A stretch of 64,000 bases of DNA from Prochilodus magdalenae (Eukaryota > Chordata > Actinopteri > Characiformes > Prochilodontidae), in assembly GCA_024036415.1 (NCBI GenBank), contig JAMWET010000914.1:171501-235500 (forward strand), written 5' to 3'. Of this stretch, positions 46,665-58,721 are shown one piece after another. The notes below the pieces were generated by a model. It saw only the letters and a program-made list of their open reading frames with translations, had not been told where the DNA came from and ran no database searches. The position numbers were made by a program, and so were the translations under genes. Positions within the stretch are counted from its first letter, which is position 1; each line of letters starts with the position of its first letter.

Positions 46665-48420
46665 CTGATTGGCCAATATTTATTTGATTATAACGGGTGT
46701 ATACAATCAGGCCTTATACAGTCAATTGGGGAAAGAATTTAAGAAGCCAATTTTGTTACAAATTGAGTTTGATTGGTGTTGGATATCAGTGTTTACAATG
46801 GGGTCGGAGCCCCTGGGCGAATGTTGCCATCAGGGCTGTACAGGTTATAGGTCAAAAGCAATTTGGAGATAAGCTGACCCATCTGGTCAAACCAGACCCA
46901 TTCTTCTTACATTTAGGGTGTGGTGACACGGTGTATAGACCCTCTGTGACAAGGTTCTGTCTTTGGACTGAGTAGGGCTGAGTTCATACTCAACTGGACT
47001 GGCCTGGCTTAGGACGAGAGATGTGAGTGAACTGCGATCGCCTCGAAATAAACTACACCCACATCTCCAGCCTTTGGTCACCTAACTCCATCCTTCTATG
47101 CAAGCAAGAAAAGAAACTACATTGGTTTACCATGAGTGTAGCATGTCCAATCAAACCATACGCTGTTTGCCAAATTCTGCCATACACAGCCATCTTCTTG
47201 CTATCCCTCAAGGGCCCAGAGGTTTATCAGCACACCAGTGTTTGCATTTAAACCTCCAGTTGTGGTTAAAAGATACAATATCCATTATTAAATTGTTATT
47301 AAGCTGTTATTAAAAGTTTTTAATTGAAATTCTGCCCTGTAAAGCACGACAGCTCCGACCCATCCAAAACCCAAAACCTATTTCATCAGTTTTCAATGCT
47401 CTTCTCCTGTAAAGGCCAAAACAGGCTTCATGATAATGTCAAAGCAAACGTCTAATGTCACTTCAGTGCCTTAAAGGTAGGACACGAATGGACCACCAAC
47501 AATTTTCATGCCAGGAGTGACAGGCGGGACATGTGTGAAGCACCACTGAAAGCGGAAAGGGATGGAAAGCCTAATTTGGGAATTACCTGCCTACTCCAAA
47601 GCTCCAACCATGACCGACTATGGCTTAGAATGGTCTGGTTCTGGGTTTAAGCTTGCGTAGGACTTGTTGGACTGGCAGTAGTATTTATACCTTGATAGGC
47701 CCACAACGACCTCTGGGCTCAGGGCCGGCTTGAGTACCCCTGGTGCTACCATAGCGAGGGAACACATCATCCTATTTAGCTGAATGACCTCTCATTCAAA
47801 ACCATCTCATGACCATCTCCTTGCTGAGGTTATCCATGCAGATCCAGGAGTCTAGCACTCCACCTATACAAGTCCCTTTCAAGCTTTCCCAATTTGCACT
47901 CAAAGTGACAACAGCCAGCGCCGTAATCTGGGAGATCAACATGGAGATCTATTCTGCAAACACAGAAAACACAACCCAAAGCAGACAGCAGGCAGGAGAC
48001 CGCCGGGATTTGGAGATTTGGGCCTGGATTTCGTCAGAAAGCCAGTTTAGTGCCAAATTCAGGAGGAGCCAATCATATTCTGTAGAATGACAATGCGTAG
48101 TCATGGAGAAATGTGTGAACGGTGTGAAAATCAGAACTAGAGCACAAACCAGCACTTTGATGGTGATACTGATACCAATAACTGTTCCTTTCCATTAATC
48201 ACATTTTAAATTAAAAAAAAAAAATCATTCATAAAGTAATCAAAGTATGGATTGTGATGAGCGTAGCAAAGGCCAAAGGTCAAAATGTTAACCACTGGTT
48301 CATTTTATGCCATGTATTCTTATGACATAGAGCTGGTCTATGGAAATTTCCCATGACTATAACGATCATCTGTAATAGACTCATCACATTCCTTCTAGTG
48401 CTGCTCTTGCAATTTATGAA
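46665..48420. other. Unassigned sequence
   Basis: No repeat family recognised. A 93-codon plus-strand frame at 47809-48090 is open across unique sequence but shows no domain, splice context or codon pattern I can support. Confidence 0.35.
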
Positions 48421-48424
48421 ATGT

Positions 48425-48690
48425 AAAAATTAAGCATATTTTAATGTACTAGAAATGCATTTTAATACCAGCAGGTACATTTCAAACACACTAGAGTTTA
48501 GCTAAAAAATGCAAAATAATAAATAATAATAAAAATTACAAGTATAATAATTACAAGTTCATTTTACGTAAGTACTTTAGTGTTCTTAATAGAAAGATAA
48601 GTATATTTTAAATTACTAGAAATGTGCTTTTATATGTACTTAAGTCTCTAAAAAAATCTAAGAGGTAATAGTTCAGTACAAGTAGTTCTA
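48425..48690. repeat. AAGTA-rich dispersed repeat, copy 2
   Basis: Resembles 10790-11100: ATTTTAATGTACTAGAAATG, TTACAAGTATAATAATTACA and TATATGTACTTAAGTCTCTA. Confidence 0.55.
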
Positions 48691-48711
48691 TGTGTTTATT
48701 ATTATTATTCA

Positions 48712-49300
48712 ACCCTATGTCGCCAAAAGAATTTGCTCGTCTGCCTGCACACACATCAACTTGAGTGGCATCCCATTCCACGCTCTGTTGATGTAAAGCT
48801 TAACAGCTGTACCTGCTCTTTCCACATTGGAATTTGTGTCTATGGGAAATTTCCCATTCAATGAAGCTCCACACACTGTTCCTGAGCTGATCTGAAGGAC
48901 ACATGAAGTTTGGAGGTCTGTAGTGATGGACTCTGGAGAAAGTTGGTGACCTCTGTCAACTATGACCCTCAGCATCCGCTGACCCCACTCTGTTATTGTA
49001 AGTGGTCTACCACTTCATGGCTGAGCTGCTGTGATTCCCAATCACTCCCACTGTGTTATAATCCCACTGAAGGTGGACTGTGGAATATTGAGACTTGTTG
49101 CACAGGTGGCATCCTATCACAGTACCACGCTGGACTTCACTGAGCTCCTGAGAGTGACCCATTCTCTCACTAACGTCTGTAGGAGCAGTCTGCATGACTA
49201 GGCCCTTGGTTTTATACCCCTGTGATCATGAATGTAATTGGAACACCAGAACTCAGAAGTGATTCGGATGTGCGAGTGAACACTTTTGGCCATATGACGA
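48712..49300 (-). mobile_element. Tc1-like family B, internally deleted copy with N-terminal domain
   Basis: The minus strand encodes the N-terminal helix-turn-helix region starting at Met 49195: MQTAPTDVSERMGHSQELSE, then VQRGTVIGCHLCNKS and YSTVHLQWDYNTVGVIGN, then MLRVIVDRGHQLSPESITTD and LQTSCVLQISSGTVCGASLN. It then jumps across the whole catalytic domain to the element's end (CTCGTCTGCCTGCACACACA on the plus strand). It is complementary in content to the 38.6 and 63.5 kb copies, which keep the catalytic part. Confidence 0.87.
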
Positions 49301-50217
49301 TGCAACATTCTACCTACATGAAGCACCATCGCCATTCAAGCACAGTCTAGATGAGCTCTCCTGACCCAGAGAGAGAACGGCTAGTGTATTCTCACCAACT
49401 GCACCCCAGCACATCTGCGGGGAGCAATGTGCAAATGAATGCCAATAGATTGACACGGCAGCCAAGTGCATCTGAAGGCAGAGCGGGTGTTTAAATACTA
49501 CACCAGGACCGTGCGTGACTCAGTAACTCATACAATAGTAAACAGCTTCAACCAGCAGTCCACCCCACCAGTTCCAGAAGACAACGCTGGCTTTAATAAA
49601 TGCGCAAAGCCGTCATGGAGTCCGATTCTTCAGGCTGCATGGAGAGTTTACTAAGGCTGGAAAGAGTCATAGAAAAATAGAGCAACAACTGAAAAATTAA
49701 TGCAGGCCAGAATACAAATAATAGAAATTTAAAAACCAGGTAATTAGTAAATAGGTATGTGCCGTTACAGCCCTTAGTTCTAGATATTAACCCAGAGAGT
49801 GTGGCCTTCATGCTGCTCGGCAAACATAATGTAATGGTATTATAATGAATGGCTAATTGCTAATTGCACTTTGTCACCATATTATAAAAGCAATAAGCCG
49901 GTCAGGTGCATGTGCTACAGTAATTTTAGCAGAAAACCAGAAATTTAGTCCAACGTTGGTGTGTTTAAGACACGGCTAGACATTGTTAGTATTCCACAGC
50001 ACTGTATGTTTTATCTCTATTTGCCAAAAATACACTTTTCCAATTCTTACATTTTTTGCATATTGGTCTTACTTCAAAATTCAAATTGAGAAACCAATGT
50101 AAACATCAGACAAACAAAATAAGGTGAACACGAAGAGCAGTTTTTGAATGATGACTTCAATTGTAGAAGAGCTAGTCATGTTCAGCTCTACATGCCCTTT
50201 ATGAAAAACGTTTTCCC
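49301..50217. other. Unassigned sequence
   Basis: No feature recognised. Confidence 0.4.
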
Positions 50218-50372
50218 TTATAGCTACGATTACAGGTAGGCCAATGCAGTGTTAGGAGTCTTATCCAAGGACAGCCAAGTCACCCAGACCAGGAATCGAA
50301 CCCCAATCTCCCATATGGTGTGGTAACTCAATGACGAGTGGTGTTATCCGTTGCATTACAGCAACCACAAAC
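50218..50372 (-). mobile_element. tRNA-derived SINE, partial copy
   Basis: The reverse complement has GTTGCTGTAATGCAACGGAT, a near-perfect B box (GGTTCGATTCC) and TGTCCTTGGATAAGACTCCT. The 3' tail is lost after GCATTGGCCTACCTGTAATC. Confidence 0.8.
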
Positions 50373-50737
50373 ATCAACCAGTTAATCAAATTCAGTTAAC
50401 TATCGGGTTTAGTTTCCCTACCAGCCCACCTCCTGGACACGACAACAGCAAGACCTGTTCAAGCTAAACATGAAGTGAAGCAGGTAGAAGGATTTAGAAA
50501 ACAGCCCATGATCCCAGTTCCAAGGAGATGCCAAAGTCATTGACGTCTACTGTCTGAAAAGGGTTAAAGTCACTGCCAAGCCTCTGGAAAACCAGGGAAA
50601 GCACAGCCAGTGTGATCCATTATCCACAAATGCAGAACACTTTGACCAATCCCAATTTTACCCTTTGTCCCTAATACTTAGCCCAACCCTTCCCTTTAGA
50701 TCCCACTGTGAGATCACCACTGTAATAGTGTTATGGT
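50373..50737. other. Unassigned sequence
   Basis: No feature recognised. Confidence 0.4.
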
Positions 50738-50823
50738 AATTTCCCCTTTCCACCTTAAATGGTGCAGTGGTTATGTTCTGGTACCTGAGGTTTCTGCACC
50801 ATTTAAGGTGGACCGGGGAAATT
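50738..50823. repeat. Near-perfect 30-bp inverted repeat (hairpin)
   Basis: The left arm 50738-50767 starts AATTTCCCC and ends CTTAAATGGTGCAG. The right arm 50794-50823 is its reverse complement at 28 of 30 positions, the two mismatches being adjacent. The loop is 26 bp. It may be a palindromic MITE core or a foldback; the size is also compatible with a small-RNA precursor, but nothing shows transcription. Confidence 0.85.
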
Positions 50824-51289
50824 TGGATCATGAAGCTGGTGGTTAAAGAGCTAAGCTCAGCTTCATGTCACTGAAGAATTCTTGGTGGAGATGATAAATA
50901 ATGGACATCCGCCTCTTTGAAGGCATGTGATGCCCTCAATGTGTTTAAGCAGTTTGAAAAACCCTCCTTTGCTGACACTACAGTCCGGCAGGGTCGCCTA
51001 CAAAGCACCGCTAGCAGCCTGTTAATGACGTCATGTAGTTTCGGTTTGGGCTCTTGTTTATTGGGCGACTGACTGACAGTGTGAAACTGAGGTCCATGTT
51101 TCTTGTCTGTTCACGTAAAAGCAACTGACGACACCTGATTCCGTATCCGGTTCTTGAAGGGTGGTCCCATTTCATAGGGGGAAGATTTCAACCACTACCC
51201 CTTTGTAACTCATGGGGTAGGGGTAAAAATAAGAAATGCGATTGGGCCTTTGTCTCGTAGTTGCCAGCAGACATCTAGATGACCACCAG
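50824..51289. other. Unassigned sequence
   Basis: No feature recognised. Confidence 0.4.
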
Positions 51290-51480
51290 GACTTTTAGGA
51301 TGGCATTCTTTTGAGTCAAAGGTGGAGACACATCTGGCATAACACCACATTCCTCCATAAGAACATCATACCAACAGTAAAACATGGTGGTGGGAGTGTG
51401 GGGGTATGGTGCTGATTGGCTGAATGACTATCACTGGCCTTTTGGGGGTTTTCTCCAAAGCCCATGCAAACCTTGCGTTA
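51290..51480 (+). mobile_element. Tc1-like transposase fragment (KHGGGS region)
   Basis: The plus strand reads a RWRHIWHNT block, then NIIPTVKHGGGSVGVW, the conserved glycine-rich stretch before the second catalytic Asp. A stop follows. No terminal repeats seen. Confidence 0.72.
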
Positions 51481-51497
51481 ATAGATCTTGGACTTCA

Positions 51498-51536
51498 AAA
51501 AAAAAAAAAAAAGAAAAAAAAAGAAAAGAAAATCTG
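51498..51536. repeat. A-rich tract
   Basis: A long A run with scattered G. Confidence 0.9.
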
Positions 51537-51624
51537 ACCAATGTTCTAAAACATGCTTCCAAATCCTCACCATAGTAACACAGGACTGATGTTTTGACAA
51601 GTCCACCTTTTTTTTTTAAGGCAA

Positions 51625-51727
<103 letters not shown>

Positions 51728-51879
51728 TTATACTTATTTTTATTTATTTATTTATTTTATAATTAACTTATTAAATTTGTTTAAAATTATTTATTTATTA
51801 ATAAATACATAAATAAATTTTACAAATTTATATATATTTTTTGGGAGTTTTTTGTTTGTTTTGTTTTTTTTTCCCTCTG

Positions 51880-52015
51880 TCTCTTCCTCAATTCTGCACT
51901 TAATATATTTCAGCCCTATGTTTAAATATTTTGAGTGTAAAGTGCCATTGGATCGCTGCTCAATTTCGTTGTACACTGTGCAATGCCATAGGCATCTTAT
52001 CCCTCGACATAGCAC
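51880..52015 (+). mobile_element. Possible LINE 3' tail
   Basis: GCTGCTCAATTTCGTTGTAC followed by ACTGTGCAATG resembles the AATTTCGTTGTAC...CAATGACAATAAA end of fish non-LTR elements, but the final CAATAAA is not preserved. Confidence 0.4.
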
Positions 52016-52779
52016 CCTGCTGAAAACCATTTGGGGTGACCAAGAAGCTTCCAGTCCGAGCACCCCAGAGGATCTGGAGAGATGCCTACATTTCTTGTTC
52101 TATATTCTATAATCTAATCGCGCATCATGGGGGATGTCTCACTGTTATCACAAAGGGAGGTTGCAAAACCTGCTAAATGCAGGGGTGCCGATAATTATGA
52201 CAGACGATTATGTGATTTACCCATGATGGCTACTGTGAGCACTAAAGATGAACTGGTTTTGTGTGGAAGGTGCAAATCCAAGCATATAGATGCTGTCAGC
52301 GTTAGAGTTAAATACCCATGAGGAAATCTGTCACTGCGTTAAGCTTCGAATGCAGAACCGTGTAACCTGTCACATTAAATGACAGCCCAGATGACAAATG
52401 ATGCTGTCGGTGGAACTAAACGATGTAGAGACGAGATAAGTAACTTCCAGCTGTGACACAAAATGCTTTTCTGCGTTTATCTGAAGGTAATTAGTGTAGT
52501 AGTTGTGAGCCCATAACTGCACGGTATTAGCAATGCATTGATGAGCTGGTATTAAGATGCATCTTGTGGCTTTACATACACCGTATGTTGTTTTTCACGG
52601 CTGTTGGAACAAAACCTTTCTCTCCAGGAGGAAGCATAAGCCTGCTTTACTTCCAGTGTGAGTCAGAGGAGCCAGACTTTGTGCTATTTCTGTCAGCCCA
52701 TGCATCATCAAACTTGCATACAATGTCCAGTTGCATTTCAATGGAAATCTGGACCGAATATTCCGAATTCCAGTGGAAG
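52016..52779. other. Unassigned sequence
   Basis: Near 52160-52205 the words GGGGTGCCGATAATTATGAC resemble the terminal region of a Tc1 family (GGGGTGCCAATAATT), too short to call. Confidence 0.3.
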
Positions 52780-52782
52780 ATA

Positions 52783-53032
52783 TCGTCGCTGTCCAGAGAA
52801 AACCATGTATCTCCATTTTTGTTGATTTTTACTTTTATGCCTCATTTGATCACATAAGCTGCTGTTTACACTGTGTGGAAATTTCATGAAGAATGGACCA
52901 ACAGAAATGGCCCAAAACTGCTTGGAAAGACGTCTGGTTCCATTGACTCCCATTCAAATTAAATGAGGTTTTTGGCCTCTCCTGTAAAGTTGACATTTTG
53001 AATGTTTTTACTTTGGACAGTGATGCTATCTA
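52783..53032. mobile_element. MITE with CTGTCCA-type terminal repeats
   Basis: The left end CGCTGTCCAGAGAAAACCAT and the right end (reverse strand) CACTGTCCAAAGTAAAAACA are imperfect inverted repeats about 250 bp apart. The interior has ATGGACCAACAGAAATGGCC, TTCCATTGACTCCCATTCAA and TCTCCTGTAAAGTTGACATT, which I recognise as a dispersed teleost repeat. Confidence 0.6.
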
Positions 53033-53197
53033 GTAAGATAGCTTTGTGTGTGTTTTTGGCCAAAAGCTGATACTTCAGTACACCTGTCCAGGGGTCTCGC
53101 CACTCAGGCTCCCAGGAAGCCAATCACCACCATTTGTTCCAGGCTTGTAAAAAAGTGAATACTTCTTGTATTCATATGTTATATTCCAGGAAATATT

Positions 53198-53198
<1 letters not shown>

Positions 53199-53237
<39 letters not shown>

Positions 53238-53333
53238 GCAACAGTAGTAGTAGAAGTAACAACAACAACAACAACAACAACAACACCAACACTAAAAACA
53301 ACAACAACAACAATAATACCACCAACAACAACA
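53199..53333. repeat. AAT then AAC trinucleotide microsatellite
   Basis: About 12 AAT units, a short AGT patch, then an interrupted AAC tract. Confidence 0.95.
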
Positions 53334-53449
53334 CAATATCATTTGTGGAGGAAATTTGTGAGAAGTGGAATATGTATTTTGCTCCACTACACCCTTCTTG
53401 TTTAAAATGCATCTTTGTGTGCCATGCTGACCAACACGCCATGATTTCC

Positions 53450-53785
53450 TATAACTACCCTGGAAAAATGATGAATCGCAGTGCTGGGGGACGAAGCAGA
53501 CGCAGAGACAAAAGGTAAGATGGGTTTATTTGCACAGCCGCAGTGTAAAGCAGTACAGGTGGGCAGTAGTAAACGGGCACGAAACGTGGCATAAGTGAAA
53601 CCAAAACCGCGAAACCAGAAGGCAATTCAACCGGGTAAACAAAACCAATAGGGGGCAAGGCATAAACAACCAAACCAAGAAATAAGGTCAAATACGTGTC
53701 AGAGAGAACAAGAAAAAGGCTCAGTAAGCAACTAGGAGTTAGCAATACCTCACAATAAGACAAATACACTGAAGACATAGATATA
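53450..53785. other. Possible dispersed repeat fragment
   Basis: A-rich, low-T plus strand with many AAACC and AACAA words (ATGGGTTTATTTGCACAGCC, GTCAGAGAGAACAAGAAAAA). The texture is like an antisense retroelement/LTR flank seen in fish, but I cannot assign it. Confidence 0.3.
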
Positions 53786-53929
53786 CACACACACACACAC
53801 ACGTCAGATATATGAATATGTATTCACAAATAGAGGTAGCAATGTACAGGTGTGTGTAGTCAGGGAGGGGTGCGTTTTGGGGGTTGGAGTTCGGAGGAGC
53901 GGCAGAAATGGGAGGAGAGTCTGGAAAAG

Positions 53930-54031
53930 TGAAATACACACACACAAACAGAGACAGACAGACACACACACACACACACACACACATAGACAGACACACA
54001 CACAGAGGCAGACAGACAGACAGACACACAC

Positions 54032-54062
<31 letters not shown>

Positions 54063-54780
54063 CACACACACAGAGACAGACAGACACAGACACACACAGA
54101 CAGAAACACACACACACACACACAGAGACAGACACACACACACAGACAGACACACACAGACAGACACACACAGACAGAGACAGACAGATACACACACACA
54201 CACACACACACACACAGAGGCAGACAGACAGACACAAACAGAGACAAGACAGACACACACACAGAGGCAGACAGACACACACACACACAGAGAGACAGAT
54301 ACACACACACACACACACACACACATACACAGACAGACACACACACAGAGGCAGACAGACAGACACACACACAGACAGACAGACACACACACAGACACAC
54401 ACAGACAGACACACACAGAGGCAGACAGACACACACAGACAGACACACACAGAGGCAGACAGACACACACACACAGACAGACAGATACACACACAGAGGC
54501 AGACAGATACACACAGACAGACACACACACACAGACAGACACACACAGACACACACACACAGAGGCAGACAGACACACACACAGAGACAGACAGATACAC
54601 ACACAGAGGCAGACAGATACACACAGACAGACACACACACACAGACAGACACACACAGACACACACACAGGCAGACAGACACACACACAGACAGACACAC
54701 ACACACACACACACACACAGACAGACAGACAGACAGACACACACACACAGGGGCAGACAGATACACACAGGGGCAGACAG

Positions 54781-54821
<41 letters not shown>

Positions 54822-55118
54822 GACACAGACAGAGGCAGACAGACACACACAGAGGCAGACAGACACACACAGACAGACACACACACAGAGGCAGACACAC
54901 ACACAGAGGCAGACAGACACACACACAGAGGCAGACAGACAGACACAGAGACAGACAGATACACACACACACAGACAGACACACACACACACACACACAC
55001 ACAGGCAGACAGACACACACGCACACAGACACACACGCACACAGACAGACACACACAGACACAGGGACAGACAGACACAAATAGACACACACACACACAC
55101 ACACAATGACACAGACAG
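53930..55118. repeat. 1.2-kb CA/CAGA compound microsatellite
   Basis: Almost pure mixture of CACACA and GACAGA blocks with recurring AGAGGCAGACAGA interruptions spaced 30-70 bp apart, giving a loose longer period. The T content of the plus strand is nearly zero. Open frames of 419-500 codons on both strands (Thr/His/Gln/Asp or Cys/Val/Ser/Leu) arise only from the repeat. Confidence 0.97.
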
Positions 55119-55529
55119 ACACACACTTGGCCTATGTATACTGCCTTGCCCATGGGTAATAACGTTAACTTGACTATGAGTGGAGCCCCCATCACAGGAC
55201 CCCTGTGATGCCTGAAATAACCAGGTTGGCATAAGCAACAATCCATTTTGAAATATAAATGTTCCTAGCAGGAGTTAGTCAAAACCTGCCTGTGTGACTC
55301 ATGTTTATACAAGGTCTCAAACTTTTGTTCTCGATTCCTCAGCAGCTTGATGAGGATTAAACAAGGATACTCCTTTTGGGCAAGCTGCTGAACAACACAT
55401 CACACTAATCTAACCTCTTAGCAACGTGCGGTGTGAGATAAGGCCTGACTTCGGAGCGGTGTCTAAGGTTCGAAGAATGTTGCGTTAGTTATGCTGTCAA
55501 TGTGAGACGTTAAACTGAGGTCAGCATCA
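55119..55529. other. Unassigned sequence
   Basis: Contains a GGCATAAGC/CCTGTGATGCC block. No feature assigned. Confidence 0.4.
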
Positions 55530-55940
55530 GGGATACCATAAATTCTCATAGCTCAGATTTAACATGTGTTGCCAGATGTCCTGAGTTCCACCCTGAATGC
55601 AATAATAGAATTCTGATTTTCACTGATACTGGACAAACTTCATTTATGTCATCATGAGGGATAAAACTGATCCATTTACACAGCTGCAGAAGTTGGCTGA
55701 TGGTTTGCCTGAGTGGCAGCATACTGAATGAAAAGTACAGTGGTCCAAGGGCCGAGCCTTGAGGTACGCCATAATGGAAATAAGGTTTTCCTGATGCACC
55801 ACATTTGCCAAGGATAACAACTATTAGTCCAATTTGCGTAAAGTACATTTCCAGAAAGTCTGATGCAATGTTTAAGTCTTTTTCAGTATTCGGCCGGAGG
55901 TCATTAGCTACTTTTACCAAGGCTGTTTCTATGCAGAAGC
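55530..55940 (-). mobile_element. L2-like LINE reverse-transcriptase fragment
   Basis: A 124-codon minus-strand frame (55546-55920) contains LVKVANDLRPN, KPYFHYGVPQGSALGPLYF and SMLPLRQTISQ, i.e. RT block GVPQGSxLGPLxF and the MLPLG segment that follows it. The YADD box is lost and the region between KVANDL and GVPQG is shortened, so it is an internally deleted relic. Confidence 0.82.
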
Positions 55941-56320
55941 CTCTTTTTTTTTTTTTTTTGTTATTTGGGGCAGGAAAAAAAAAAATTGTTAGCCTAAAAA
56001 TTAGTCAAGAGTCAAAATTAATTTGAGTCAAGACCCAAAATTGGTGGAATTACTCAAAAAAATGCAGACTACTATCAGTCACTGGCCAAAATCTCTTAGA
56101 ACTAAGCCTTGTTCTATCAGCCTCCGCTGCAGGTTAAGAAAGCTGGTTGGTCCTCCTATAAAGCTCAGTTATAGAGGTTTTAAGGTGGACTGTATAATTC
56201 CATGAGTGCTAGTTCATAGTTTGATATTAATATTAATAATAATAATAATAATAATAACAATATAATTATAATACTTTATTCTTGTATAGTGCATTTCACA
56301 AACCCAAAGTCACTTACAGT
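55941..56320. other. T-run, AAT repeat and unassigned sequence
   Basis: A T-run at 55945-55960, an AAT repeat at 56224-56259, then TTGTATAGTGCATTTCACAA, a fragment similar to dispersed fish sequences next to LINE 3' regions. Confidence 0.45.
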
Positions 56321-57148
56321 TGAGGAGGAGAGATCAGACGGGTGAGGAGGAGAGATCAGACGGGTGAGGAGGAGAGATCAGACAGATGAGAAGGAGAGAT
56401 CAGACGGGTGATAAGAAAGATCAGACAGGTGAGAGGGAGATATCAGACGGGTGAGGAGGAGAGATCAGACGGGTGAGGAGGAGAGATCAGACGGGTGAGG
56501 AGGAGAGATCAGACGGGTGAGGAGGAGAGATCAGACGGGTGAGGAGGAGAGATCAGACAGGTGAGAAGGAGAGGTCAGACAAGTTAGAAGGAGAGATCAG
56601 ACGGATGAGGAGGAGAGTTCAGATGGGTGAGGAGGAGAGTTTAGACAGGTGAGAAGGAGAGATCAGAGGGGTGAGGAGGAGAGATCAGACGGGTGAGGAG
56701 GAGAGCTCAGACGGGTGAGGAGGAGAGCTCAGACGGGTGAGGAGGAGAGCTCAGACAGGAGAGAAGGAGAGCTCAGACAGGAGAGAAGGAGAGCTCAGAC
56801 AGGAGAGAAGGAGAGCTTAGACAGGTGAGAAGGAGAGCTCAGACAGGTGAGAAGGAGAGGTCAGACAGGTAAGAAGGAGAGCTCAGACAGGTGAGAAGGA
56901 GAGATCAGACAGATGAGAAGGAGAGATCAGACAGATGAGAAGGAGAGATCAGGCGGGTAGGAAGGAGAGATCAGACAGATGAGAAGGAGAGATCAGACAG
57001 ATGAGAAGGAGAGATCAGACAGATGAGAAGGAGAGATCAGACGGGTGAGAAGGAGAGATCAGACGGGTGAGGAGGAGAGATCAGACAGATGAGAAGGAGA
57101 GATCAGACAGATGAGAAGGAGAGATCAGACAGGTGAGAAGGAGTGAGA
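56321..57148. repeat. 22-bp minisatellite derived from LINE coding sequence
   Basis: About 37 copies of a 22-bp unit, e.g. GATCAGACGGGTGAGGAGGA plus GA, with AAGGAGA and AGCTC subtypes concentrated in the right half. On the minus strand the rightmost unit is continuous with the L2 ORF2 at 57130: TPSHLSDL is encoded exactly by one unit, so the array was seeded there. Because 22 is not a multiple of three, it cannot stay in frame. Confidence 0.93.
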
Positions 57149-57480
57149 TTGTTCAGAGCTTTGTAGGTGAGCAGGAGAACTTTGAATTGTATGCTGTATT
57201 TTACAGGAAGCCAGTGGAGATGCTGGAGAACGGGAGTAATATGCGGGGGTCATGCGAGCGGGTGCGGGTGAGGACACGGGCAGCAGCATTTTGGAGTTTG
57301 GAAACGGAGGAAGAGTTGATGCCGCATACAAGGGAGTTGCAGTAGTCCCAACGACTGAATGAGGGTTTCTGCAGCAGACGGAGAGAGAGGTGGTCTGATT
57401 TTGGCGATGTGGCGCAAGTGGAAAAAAGAAGTTTTGACTGCACTGTTGATATGGGCACTGAAAGAGAGGGTTGGATCGAG
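57125..57480 (-). pseudogene. L2-type LINE ORF2, C-terminal region
   Basis: The minus strand reads, in two frames, DPTLSFSAHINSAVKTSFFH, LRHIAKIRPPLSPSAAETLI, then (frame change) RWDYCNSLVCGINSSSVSKL, QNAAARVLTRTRS, then (frame change) HITPVLQHLHWLPVKYSIQF and KVLLLTYKALNNLTPSHLSD. This order (LRNIAKIRP, DYCN, QNAAARxLTR, HWLPVxxRI, LTYKAL) is diagnostic of the region after the RT domain in L2-clade elements. Two small indels break it. It runs directly into the 22-bp minisatellite. Confidence 0.92.
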
Positions 57481-58721
57481 GTTATGACTTCTATCCTACA
57501 CCAAAGCCCGTCATGACCATCATCTGAGACACCTCAGCTTTAAATCCTCAGGGGAAACGACAAAGGGAACCATTAGCAAAGCCCATTCATTCTAACGGTC
57601 GCATGGTCCATTAAGCATCTCTGTTTGCTGACAGGTATTTCTTTTAGCTGATGAGCTTCACTCCATCAAAGTGGGAATAAAGTAGATTCCCATGAAGATG
57701 TGGGAAAAACACACATCTATTAACATAGCTGAGCTTTAGCTATACAATTACAATTACACAGCAGACAGAAAGAAACACAAGACAGGGAAATGCTACTACA
57801 CACTATAGAAGATTCCGCAAACTGTAATTTGATTAGAATGCTGCACACACAAAGCTTTGATTGACGCATCAATGGCTAATAAAACAGCTACACCTTACGT
57901 TCTTAATAGATAACAAACAGATGAGATAACTACATCCACACTAATGGCCCATTCTCTATAATACCTGCTATAACAAAACAGTATTTAATTAAAGAGCACT
58001 TGAAAATAGAAAGCGTTTTAAGTTTACAGGCTCTTTTATGCTGGGCTCATTATTGGAAGTAAATTTAAATGGCCATGAAGGTCAACACTTTTGTCTTTAT
58101 TATCCTCAAGTAGAATCCCCAACCGTGTCCCTCTGAAAGAATAATAAAAAGGTAATTAAAAACAAAACTGCAGCGAATTTCTGGTTGAGGTGTCTGTTTT
58201 TAAACCAGGGGAACATAAAAGAACTGCCAGATATCTGCGAGAAAAGGCAGCTAGTAATTACACTACCAATCAGGAGAAGGAGGGGTTTGAAAAGATGAAA
58301 TAAAATAATTGATCTGAAGAAAGCAATCTAGTCCAAGGTGTCGAAGACTGAGCCTCGCAGAAACAAAGAGAATCGCTTGTTTGAGAGGAAGCAACACAGC
58401 CTTTGAAGAGGAACACGACATTCCTATTACGGAACACAGATATGTGCTGTTCTGGGAAAGCAGAAGCGTTTGAGTGGTTGTGGAAATTTGATTAAGTCAA
58501 ACTGACTAAATAAAATGATCAAGATTGAAGGCAACATGAACGCAGTTTTCCAGAAGATGTTGGGTATGTAGGCTTTCTGGCAGGGTGTGACACATGAGAG
58601 AACACAGAGGATTACTAACACAAGTGTTCAGTGTGTACGAAATGTTCCATTTCTCAGCACTAATGGGGAATGGATAATAGAGAGGCACTGATTATTAATG
58701 TCAATTCATGCATTAAATCTA
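57481..58721. other. Unassigned, partly candidate conserved non-coding
   Basis: 57590-58330 is unique, AT-rich and full of ATTA/TTAAT words. No repeat or gene recognised. Confidence 0.3.

Noticed and set aside
47809..48090. 93-codon plus-strand frame as a possible exon
   Set aside because: No recognisable domain or splice context; antisense frame is also open over part of it.
53739..55246. Very long open frames (419-500 codons) on both strands
   Set aside because: They are produced by the CA/GACA microsatellite: low-complexity Thr/His/Gln or Cys/Val/Ser/Leu with no stops because the repeat contains none.
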